Assembly: GCA_020429905.1 (NCBI GenBank)
Contig: JAGQKX010000029.1
Span: forward strand, 1-8,403
Direction: 5' to 3'
Origin: a candidate division WWE3 bacterium
GTDB taxonomy: Bacteria; Patescibacteriota; 4484-211; JAGQKX01
Length of the DNA stretch: 8,403 bases
Shown: positions 1-5,641 of the stretch, one piece after another
Layout of the letters: each line of letters begins with the position of its first letter
Position numbering within the stretch: the first letter of the stretch is position 1
Notes under the pieces: model-generated
The model's input: the letters and a program-made list of their open reading frames with translations, nothing else
What the model was told of the DNA's origin: nothing
Databases searched by the model: none
Position numbers and translations under genes: made by a program

Positions 1-232
1 GATCGAGATTAAACTGTGGGGTTGTTGTCTGTACATCGACATTTGAAATGACTACGGCCGGTAATTTACCAAATGCAGCGTCAAAAACAGGCGGCGGTTG
101 AGCTCCCGGGTCAGGTGCACTCGCCGAATTCATAATGGTCAAAATGATTTTAACCACCAGAGGCAAAAAAATGATTAACCAACCAAACTTTATGGTGGTA
201 CGAAATGTATTGGCTGCTTCAGTCAAAGTCAT
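1..232 (-). CDS. Partial small membrane-anchored protein (5' part only)
   Basis: Reading the minus strand from the ATG at 232-230 gives 77 codons with no stop before the window edge, so the C-terminal part is missing. The product starts with a short polar stretch (MTLTEAANTF...). One hydrophobic segment follows at about residues 17-34, then a Pro/Ala-rich linker (about 38-49) and FGKLPAVVISNVDVQ at about 54-68. This suggests an N-terminal membrane anchor with the rest outside the membrane. I do not recognise a domain. Similar Pro-rich/FGKLP junctions occur, as far as I recall, in hypothetical membrane proteins of Patescibacteria; that is memory, not a search result. The start is favoured because a TATACT box lies exactly 6 nt upstream. 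The gene is divergent from gltX, with 84 nt between the two starts. Confidence 0.72.
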   Translation of the reverse strand, partial: MTLTEAANTFRTTIKFGWLIIFLPLVVKIILTIMNSASAPDPGAQPPPVFDAAFGKLPAVVISNVDVQTTTPQFNLD

Positions 233-238
233 ATTCTA

Positions 239-247
239 AGTATAGCA
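239..247 (-). promoter_or_regulatory. Extended -10 promoter for the minus-strand gene, leaderless geometry
   Basis: On the minus strand the sequence reads TGC-TATACT, an extended -10 element. It is followed by TAGAAT (6 nt) and then the ATG. Initiation about 7 nt downstream of the -10 would fall on the start codon itself, so the mRNA would be leaderless. The best -35 candidate (TTACAG, 15-nt spacer) is weak, which is acceptable for an extended -10 promoter. Confidence 0.6.
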
Positions 248-304
248 CGCAGGTTTATACTGTAATGGCAGACAATATCATTTCTTTTCCTTGTGCCAAG
301 ATAG

Positions 305-310
305 TACAAT
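305..310 (+). promoter_or_regulatory. -10 box of gltX promoter, leaderless geometry
   Basis: TACAAT is followed by GCATCT (6 nt) and the gltX ATG at 317. There is no Shine-Dalgarno sequence before the ATG and no room for a leader if this box is used. No convincing -35 or TGn extension is visible, so the assignment rests on the box and on the identical spacing at other genes in the window. Confidence 0.5.
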
Positions 311-316
311 GCATCT

Positions 317-1759
317 ATGACGCGAACGCGAATGGCGCCGAGTCCAACAGGAGAATATCATATCGGTCATATTAGAACTGTGTTATACAACTATGCCCTG
401 GCTAAAAAAGACCAGGGTGCTTTTGTGATTAGAATTGAAGATACCGATCGAACTCGATTTGTTGAAGGTTCCATGGAACGTATTCTAGAAGTCATCAAGG
501 ATTATGGATTGTCATGGGATGAAGGACCGCAGGTAGGCGGGGATTATGGCCCATATATTCAGTCAGAGAGGCTCGGACTCTACAAAAAATATGCTGAAGA
601 TCTGGTCGAAAAAGGACATGCGTACTACTGTTTTTGCTCAGAGGACCGTTTGAAAGAATTGCGAGCTTCACAACAAGAAAAAGGCATTAAACCCATGTAT
701 GATCGGTACTGCGCTGAAAATATAGATATCCGTGAGGCCAAACAACGGGTTACTGAAGGAGAGTCATATGTGATTCGTCTTAAAATTCCTCGTGATGAAA
801 CCATTTCTTTTCACGATGAGGTACTTGGCGACATTTCTTTTGCAGGTGAAGAAGTTGATGATCAGGTTCTGCTGAAATCAGATGGATTTCCTACCTATCA
901 TCTTGCGGTCGTGGTGGATGACCATCTGATGGAGATCACGCACATTATGCGCGGATCTGACTGGGTTTCATCTACTCCTAAACATGTTTTGTTATATAAA
1001 TATTTTGGGTGGGAAACTCCAAAATTTATCCACCTTCCCAACCTCAAAGAAGTAGGAGCTGGTAAAAAATTATCTAAGCGATTTGGGTCCGTTTCTGCCC
1101 GCGAATTTTTGGATGAAGGTTATCTACCAGAAGCATTGTTGAATTTTTTAATGTTGCTTGGGTGGAATCCGGGGACAGATGAAGAAATTTTTTCTGTAGA
1201 TGAATTTATTCAAAAGTTTGACTTGGCAAACGTACATTCGGCAGATTTGGTCGCTTTTGATCGGGAAAAATTACTGTGGTTCAATGGGGTCTATATCAGA
1301 AATTTTACCGTGAGTGAACTTACTGATCGCCTCATTAGTTATGACGAGGCAATAGCCACCATCGATCGAAACAAACTAGAAGCAGTTGTTTCCCTTATTC
1401 AAGAGAGAATAAAAGTCTTTTCTGAATTTAGAGATCTTACCTACTATTTTTTTGACGAAATTAATGTGACACTTGATGCCGTTGTCCAAAAAAGCAAAAC
1501 AGCTGATGATACGCGTAAGATAATTCCACAAATTCTGGCGGTTCTCGAAGAAGTGCCAGAGGAAGCGTGGCAGGCTGAGAAGTTAGAAGAACTATTGAGA
1601 GGGTTACAAGATCAACTAACCGATTGGTCACCTAAGGAATTGTTTATGACCATTAGACTAGCCGTAACTGGAGAAAAAGCCACTCCCCCATTGTTTGACA
1701 CAATTTCAGTTCTTGGTAAACAAACCACGCTTGACCGTCTTCAATCGCTCATCCAATAA
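317..1759 (+). CDS. gltX: Glutamate--tRNA ligase (class I GluRS)
   Basis: Charges tRNA-Glu with glutamate (ATP-dependent, cytoplasmic). The 480 residues are within the usual bacterial length. The class I Rossmann catalytic core is clear. It has the PSPTGEYHIGH signature (residues 8-18, HIGH at 15-18), the IEDTD segment at 40-44, the FPTYHLAVVVDDH block at about 191-203 and the KLSKR form of the KMSKS loop at 251-255. A CFC pair (C105, C107) with YDRYC (C132) matches the zinc-binding insertion found in a subset of bacterial GluRS. The C-terminal part, after about 320, is the helical anticodon-binding region and is less conserved. The ATG is supported by its early position before the HIGH motif and by a TACAAT box 6 nt upstream. 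The stop is 33 nt before recJ, which has its own promoter. Whether it also charges tRNA-Gln cannot be decided from this sequence. Confidence 0.97.
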   Translation: MTRTRMAPSPTGEYHIGHIRTVLYNYALAKKDQGAFVIRIEDTDRTRFVEGSMERILEVIKDYGLSWDEGPQVGGDYGPYIQSERLGLYKKYAEDLVEKGHAYYCFCSEDRLKELRASQQEKGIKPMYDRYCAENIDIREAKQRVTEGESYVIRLKIPRDETISFHDEVLGDISFAGEEVDDQVLLKSDGFPTYHLAVVVDDHLMEITHIMRGSDWVSSTPKHVLLYKYFGWETPKFIHLPNLKEVGAGKKLSKRFGSVSAREFLDEGYLPEALLNFLMLLGWNPGTDEEIFSVDEFIQKFDLANVHSADLVAFDREKLLWFNGVYIRNFTVSELTDRLISYDEAIATIDRNKLEAVVSLIQERIKVFSEFRDLTYYFFDEINVTLDAVVQKSKTADDTRKIIPQILAVLEEVPEEAWQAEKLEELLRGLQDQLTDWSPKELFMTIRLAVTGEKATPPLFDTISVLGKQTTLDRLQSLIQ

Positions 1760-1777
1760 TTCTAAAAATTCTCGCAG

Positions 1778-1786
1778 TGTTATACT
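1778..1786 (+). promoter_or_regulatory. Extended -10 promoter of recJ, leaderless geometry
   Basis: TGT-TATACT is an extended -10 element within the 33-nt gltX-recJ gap. It is followed by CCTCAT (6 nt) and the recJ ATG at 1793. There is no Shine-Dalgarno sequence between the box and the ATG. No clear -35 is present, and the TGn extension may compensate. The predicted transcript would begin at the A of the ATG. Confidence 0.62.
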
Positions 1787-1792
1787 CCTCAT

Positions 1793-3493
1793 ATGTCAAA
1801 ATCTGTTGCGTGGGAGCTCAAGTCAGCCATAATCCCCAAGACCTCTGAAGATCTAAAAAAAATACTTTTGGAGAACAGAAATATTAATCAAGAGCATGAT
1901 GAGGCGTTATTTTTCGAAACTTCAGTCGAGAAAATTATGCCAGAGATCAAAAAGCTTTTTGACGAAGATGCTGTGTCAGAAATTATTGCCATTATTAAAA
2001 ATGCTATTAATAATAACGTACCTATCGTGATCCATGGAGACTATGATGTTGATGGAATTTCTGCGACTGCCACACTTTGGGAAACGATTTATCATGATTT
2101 ACATTATAAAAATGTGATGCCATTTATTCCGCATCGAGCACACCATGGATATGGAGTGAGTCAGGAATCACTCGACGATATCCTCTCTCAAACTAAACAG
2201 AAAAATGCGGTCGTGATAACAGTCGATTGTGGTATCACCAGTCGAGAGGCTATCGAATACGGCAAGGGCCACGGCCTCTCATTTATTGTCACTGATCATC
2301 ATTCAATTCAGGAAGGAAAGGTACCCGAGTCGGTTCCGAAAATGCACACATATTCGTTGTGTGGAGCGGGTATTGCCTGGGCGTTATCAGTAATGTTACG
2401 GGAGGAATTTAATCCTCAGGCATCTATCTTTCAAGGGATCGATTTGGTAGCCCTAGCGACGCTTGCCGATATACAGCCAGTCGTAGGCTTGAATCGTGTA
2501 TTGATCAAAGAAGGGCTTCGTCAGCTATCCCAAACAAAAAGAGAAGGGTTTCGTCAGCTGTATCAGATTGCAGGCATTGAAGATAAAGAAATTGGTACGT
2601 ATGAAGTTGGGTGGGTTATAGCTCCAAGATTAAATGCCATGGGTCGATTAGAGAATGCTATGGAGAGCCTTCGGCTCGTGTGCACGTTAGATCCAGATCG
2701 GGCGAGATCAATAGCTCAAAAAATGCATGAAACGAACGAAGAGCGGCAATTGCTGACACAACAATCAATCGAAGAGGCAATCACTCTGATTGAAAAAGAA
2801 AAATGGCAGGATGATTTATTTTTGGTGGTCAATAGCGAACATTGGCACGAAGGGATTTTAGGTCTTATTGCTGGTAAACTCGCTGAACGATATCATGTGC
2901 CAGTTATTGCGTTAGGCAAAGGAGAGTCGGTTTATAAGGGGAGTGCCCGATCAATTTCGGGGTTTAACGTTGTAGATGCGATTAAAGCGCATGAAAATTT
3001 GGTGGAAGAAGCAGGAGGACATGAAATGGCCGCTGGGTTAAGTATCTCGGAAGAAAATATTGCGCAATTCAGATTGATGTTGCGTGAATATGCCGCGGTA
3101 CAATTTAACCATGAGCGTCCTCCAAAAATTTATATTGCAGAGACTGAATTGCCATCATCGTTATTTACCTTTGAAACCGCCGACATGATCGAGAGTATGG
3201 CCCCGTATGGCGTCGGTAACCCTAAGCCGCTATTTATTTCGCATCAACTCATAGTGACAAATAATAAAGTGATTGGAGCAAAATCAAACCACCTCAAATT
3301 ACAGTTACAAACGAATGATGGTGGCAGCGTAGAAGCCATTGGATTTGGGCTCGGCGGTTGGTCTGAAAAGTTAAAATTAGGCCAGTCTGTGAGTGTTTTG
3401 TATTCATTAGAAATAAACGAATTTCGAGGTAACCGAACCATCCAATTAAATCTTAAAGCGATTGATTCTGGGACTGCTACTGGACGGGAATAA
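1793..3493 (+). CDS. recJ: Single-stranded-DNA-specific exonuclease RecJ (DHH family)
   Basis: RecJ degrades single-stranded DNA 5' to 3' in recombination and mismatch/base-excision repair. At 566 residues it is close to the E. coli protein. The DHH phosphoesterase motifs appear in order: HGDYDVDGISA (81-91), VDCGIT (144-149), TDHH (167-170) and TLADIQPV (223-230). The linker motif RLNAMGR lies at 279-285. The DHHA1 domain follows with WHEGILGLIAGKLAER (351-366), GSARS (383-387) and GGHEMAAGL (408-416). The C-terminal part, from about 460 (MAPYGVGNPKPLF), fits the OB-fold typical of RecJ. The segment between TDHH and LCGAGIAWAL is about eight residues shorter than in E. coli-type RecJ and lacks the usual Asn-Pro pair, although all metal-binding Asp/His positions are kept. 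The start is supported by an extended -10 box 6 nt upstream. The aspS leader promoter overlaps the 3' end. Confidence 0.96.
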   Translation: MSKSVAWELKSAIIPKTSEDLKKILLENRNINQEHDEALFFETSVEKIMPEIKKLFDEDAVSEIIAIIKNAINNNVPIVIHGDYDVDGISATATLWETIYHDLHYKNVMPFIPHRAHHGYGVSQESLDDILSQTKQKNAVVITVDCGITSREAIEYGKGHGLSFIVTDHHSIQEGKVPESVPKMHTYSLCGAGIAWALSVMLREEFNPQASIFQGIDLVALATLADIQPVVGLNRVLIKEGLRQLSQTKREGFRQLYQIAGIEDKEIGTYEVGWVIAPRLNAMGRLENAMESLRLVCTLDPDRARSIAQKMHETNEERQLLTQQSIEEAITLIEKEKWQDDLFLVVNSEHWHEGILGLIAGKLAERYHVPVIALGKGESVYKGSARSISGFNVVDAIKAHENLVEEAGGHEMAAGLSISEENIAQFRLMLREYAAVQFNHERPPKIYIAETELPSSLFTFETADMIESMAPYGVGNPKPLFISHQLIVTNNKVIGAKSNHLKLQLQTNDGGSVEAIGFGLGGWSEKLKLGQSVSVLYSLEINEFRGNRTIQLNLKAIDSGTATGRE

Positions 3494-3508
3494 TTTTTTT
3501 GATAAAAT
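3481..3508 (+). promoter_or_regulatory. Promoter of the aspS T-box leader
   Basis: An extended -10, TGA-TAAAAT (-10 at 3503-3508), lies 16 nt downstream of a partial -35 (TGGACG, 3481-3486, four of six matches to TTGACA). Using the same -10-to-start spacing as elsewhere in the window, transcription would begin near A3515. The -35 lies inside the last recJ codons, and the spacer includes the recJ stop and a T-run. Confidence 0.55.
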
Positions 3509-3514
3509 AGGCCT

Positions 3515-3690
3515 AAGTAATTGTACGTGTATTTATGAATGCTCAGTATTGAGAGTGACACATTCAGCCACATTGGTCATACATCTTACACGGGTAAGCC
3601 CGAATAGCTGGAATGAAGTAAAGACAAGGTGGCACCGTCCACACTCATAGGACCCTTGCAACGATCAAATGATCAATGCGAGGTTTTTTT
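3515..3690 (+). promoter_or_regulatory. T-box riboswitch leader of aspS (tRNA-Asp responsive, transcriptional)
   Basis: T-box leaders sense the charging state of a tRNA through a specifier codon and an NCCA-pairing bulge. The antiterminator here is complete. Helix A1 is CAAGG (3625-3629) with CCUUG (3654-3658). The 7-nt bulge UGGCACC is at 3630-3636. Helix A2 is GUCC (3637-3640) with GGAC (3650-3653), closing a 9-nt loop. The AAGACAAGGTGGCACC stretch fits the conserved T-box sequence. UGGC is complementary to GCCA, the 3' end of a tRNA with discriminator G73, as tRNA-Asp has. A compact Stem I is proposed from GUGUAU/AUACAU (3527-3532/3579-3584), UGAAUG/CAUUCA (3536-3541/3561-3566) and CUCA/UGAG (3542-3545/3550-3553). 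The only 3'-side bulge in the upper part, AGUGACA (3554-3560), contains GAC (3557-3559), an Asp codon, followed by A. A small hairpin region at 3585-3602 may take the place of Stem II/III. The alternative terminator and the downstream aspS gene complete the picture. The antiterminator and terminator are seen directly; the details of Stem I are my fold. Confidence 0.88.
3654..3690 (+). terminator. Intrinsic terminator of the aspS T-box
   Basis: CCUUGCA (3654-3660) pairs with UGCGAGG (3677-3683) in seven pairs, including one G-U. After a small AC/AA internal loop, GAUC (3663-3666) pairs with GAUC (3671-3674) over an AAAU loop. Seven T residues follow at 3684-3690. The 5' arm is the same CCUUG strand used by antiterminator helix A1, so the two structures are mutually exclusive, as expected for a transcriptional T-box. 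Confidence 0.88.
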
Positions 3691-3695
3691 ATTAT
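3690..3695 (+). promoter_or_regulatory. Possible second -10 box directly before aspS
   Basis: TATTAT is followed by TAGGAT (6 nt) and the aspS ATG, the same geometry as four other starts in this window. It has no TGn extension and no recognisable -35, and it lies in an AT-rich stretch just after the T-run, so chance is quite possible. The AGGA inside TAGGAT is only 1 nt from the ATG, too close for a normal ribosome-binding site. Confidence 0.25.
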
Positions 3696-3701
3696 TAGGA
3701 T

Positions 3702-5117
3702 ATGAAATTACAAACAATTATCGAATCAACTCAAAAGATTAATGAAACCGTGACCTTAAATGGCTGGGTAGATACCAAACGTGATCATGGCAAGATTACT
3801 TTTCTGGACTTGCGTGATCGAACCGGTATCGTGCAGTGTGTATTTGGAGGGAAAATGCCGGATGTCACTCCCGAATCGGTACTTCAGATAACAGGTCTGG
3901 TAAAAAATCGTCCGGAAAAGATGATTAATACAGAGATGGAAACCGGTTCAATCGAACTTGAGATCACTGACTACACAGTGGTGAATAAATCATCCGAGCT
4001 GCCAATTCCAGTAAATACAGATGGGCGGGAGATTAATGAAGAAATGCGTTTACGGTATCGATATCTGGATCTACGACGGGAGCGTATGCGCTCGATTATG
4101 AAACTGCGCAGTGACTACACACGCGCCATGAGAGAAGCGTTACATAAACGAGATTTTCAGGAAGTGGAAACCCCAATTCTGACCAAGTCGACCAAAGAGG
4201 GGTCACGAGACTTTGTCGTCCCATCACGGCATCATGCGGGTAAATTTTATGCGCTTCCACAGTCACCACAACAATACAAGCAATTATTGATGACGGCTGG
4301 TGTTGAACGGTATTTCCAATTTGCTCGATGTATTCGTGACGAAGATCTTCGGGCTGATCGCGGGTACGAACATACGCAGGTTGACCTTGAGGTCAGTTTT
4401 GTAAATCGAGAAGAGAACATGCAGCTTATCGAAGAAATTGTGGTTGAAGCCATTACGGCCGTTGGTGGAAAAATAAAAGAGGTACCGTTCCCGCGCATCG
4501 ATTATCAAGAGGCCATGGAAAAATACGGGGCAGACAAATTTGATATGCGCACGGAAGAAGACAAAGAAAATGGAATTCTCGCTTTTGCCTGGGTGATCAA
4601 TTTCCCGTTCTTTAAAAAAGTAGATAGCGAAGATGCTGCCGAAGTACAAGATGGTAAAAGCGGCTGGACGTTTACGCATAACCCTTTTAGCAGTCCACTC
4701 CCAGAGCATCTTGAGTGGCATCTTGCAGGTCAGAATATTGAACAGATTTTAACAACACAATATGACTTGGTGTGTAATGGGTATGAGGCTGGTGGCGGAA
4801 GTATTCGGGCACATGATCCAGCTGTTTTGGAAGCAACGTACCGGATTATGGGGTATTCTGAACAAGAGACAGAGGAAAATGTAGGGCACATGCTCGAAGC
4901 ATTTCGCTTGGGTACACCACCTCATGGAGGAATTGCATTAGGTCTTGACCGGCACATCATGATTTTGGCAGGGGAGAGTTCTCTTAAAGAAGCGATTCCG
5001 TTCCCGATGACTTCATCAGGTAAGACAGCGGTGATGGATGCTCCCAGTGCGCTGGATCCAGAACAATTAGAAGAACTCCATGTTTCTGTTATTGAGACCG
5101 ACTCTGAAGAGGCATAA
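3702..5117 (+). CDS. aspS: Aspartate--tRNA ligase, bacterial type, lacking the GAD insertion domain
   Basis: Class II synthetase that charges tRNA-Asp with aspartate. The N-terminal OB anticodon-binding domain (about 1-105) has GWVDTKRDHGKITFLDLRDR at 21-40. The catalytic domain has motif 1 around RDFQEVETPIL (150-160), the bacterial signature STKEGSRDFVVPSR (163-176) with ALPQSPQQYKQLLM (184-197), motif 2 at FQFARCIRDEDLRADR (205-220), and motif 3 at GGIALGLDRHIM (409-420). At 471 residues it is over 100 shorter than typical bacterial AspRS (about 580-600). The loss maps to one place: KYGADKFDMR (274-283) runs within about 10 residues into ILAFAWVINFPFF, where bacterial enzymes carry the GAD domain. 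H29 occupies the position that is Leu in the tRNA-Asp-specific E. coli enzyme and His in several non-discriminating enzymes, so it may also charge tRNA-Asn for GatCAB. It sits downstream of a T-box terminator and 5 nt before the YbaK-family gene. The start is the first ATG after the terminator; spacing to AGGA is poor. Confidence 0.96.
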   Translation: MKLQTIIESTQKINETVTLNGWVDTKRDHGKITFLDLRDRTGIVQCVFGGKMPDVTPESVLQITGLVKNRPEKMINTEMETGSIELEITDYTVVNKSSELPIPVNTDGREINEEMRLRYRYLDLRRERMRSIMKLRSDYTRAMREALHKRDFQEVETPILTKSTKEGSRDFVVPSRHHAGKFYALPQSPQQYKQLLMTAGVERYFQFARCIRDEDLRADRGYEHTQVDLEVSFVNREENMQLIEEIVVEAITAVGGKIKEVPFPRIDYQEAMEKYGADKFDMRTEEDKENGILAFAWVINFPFFKKVDSEDAAEVQDGKSGWTFTHNPFSSPLPEHLEWHLAGQNIEQILTTQYDLVCNGYEAGGGSIRAHDPAVLEATYRIMGYSEQETEENVGHMLEAFRLGTPPHGGIALGLDRHIMILAGESSLKEAIPFPMTSSGKTAVMDAPSALDPEQLEELHVSVIETDSEEA

Positions 5118-5122
5118 TTTCT

Positions 5123-5596
5123 ATGCCAGACACTGACACGCTCTACGATCGAATTGTTACCCTTCTCCGGAACGAACATATCCGCTTTAGTGAAAGCGAC
5201 CATGATGCTGTTTTTACGAGTGCCCAGGCAGCTGAAACGAGAGGGACTGAACTTAGGCAAGGGGCCAAAGCGATACTTTGTCTCGCGGATAAAAATCCAA
5301 TTCTCATCGTTATTTCAGGAAAAGAAAAAATTGATAGTAAGAAATTCAAGTCCTTATTCGGGATCAAAGATCTCCGATTTGCTACACACGATGAGGTATC
5401 AGAAATAACCGGGGTAGCGGTTGGAGCCGTACCTCCTTTTGGATCACTGATAGGGATTAAAACCTACGTTGATGTTTCTCTCTCTCAGAATGAGAAGATT
5501 GCTTATAATCCAGGATTACATACCAAAACGATTATTATGCTCTATGAAGATTATATTTTGGCGGAACGTCCGCTATTGGGTGACTTTTCTCAATAA
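5123..5596 (+). CDS. YbaK/ProX-family aminoacyl-tRNA deacylase-like protein
   Basis: The 157-residue protein matches the single-domain YbaK/ProX fold, whose members hydrolyse mischarged aminoacyl-tRNAs in trans (for example Cys-tRNA-Pro by YbaK, Ala-tRNA-Pro by ProXp-ala). Visible family features are HDAVFTSAQAAETRG (27-41), the conserved Lys in GAKAILCL (K49), the GxxxP-type loop GAVPPFG (101-107) and the C-terminal GLHTKTIIM segment (131-139). Length is normal for the stand-alone family. The ATG is 5 nt after the aspS stop, with GAGG at 5109-5112 (10-nt spacing) as a possible ribosome-binding site. It is probably cotranscribed with aspS and so placed under the T-box. The substrate cannot be read from the sequence; the location beside aspS is suggestive but not proof of an Asp/Asn-related role. 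A non-editing paralogue function remains possible. Confidence 0.85.
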   Translation: MPDTDTLYDRIVTLLRNEHIRFSESDHDAVFTSAQAAETRGTELRQGAKAILCLADKNPILIVISGKEKIDSKKFKSLFGIKDLRFATHDEVSEITGVAVGAVPPFGSLIGIKTYVDVSLSQNEKIAYNPGLHTKTIIMLYEDYILAERPLLGDFSQ

Positions 5597-5626
5597 TAAT
5601 CACTCGTTCGAGTTTAAATATCCCTC

Positions 5627-5635
5627 TGTTACAAT
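5627..5635 (+). promoter_or_regulatory. Extended -10 promoter of the carboxypeptidase gene, leaderless GTG
   Basis: TGT-TACAAT is an extended -10 element. It is followed by TTGTGT (6 nt) and GTG at 5642. This spacing matches the other leaderless-type starts in the window and picks GTG 5642 over the in-frame TTG at 5636, which would lie upstream of the predicted transcription start. A weak -35 (TTCGAG, 5607-5612) sits 17 nt upstream. Confidence 0.6.
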
Positions 5636-5641
5636 TTGTGT

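Noticed and set aside
3244..3573. Minus-strand frames opposite recJ, aspS and the exchanger gene (e.g. 3244-3573, 4284-4721, 6531-6962)
   Set aside because: They lie antisense to well-supported genes with clear family motifs and show no motif, promoter or start signal of their own.
3462..3650. 62-codon plus-strand frame running through the aspS leader
   Set aside because: It overlaps the recJ 3' end and the T-box, has no protein-like composition or start signal, and the same bases are explained by RNA structure.
5574..5595. Hairpin UAUUGGG/CUCAAUA at the stop of the YbaK-family gene as a terminator
   Set aside because: The stem is seven pairs with one G-U and an 8-nt loop, but no T-run follows, and it overlaps the coding end. 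It does not meet the standard for an intrinsic terminator.
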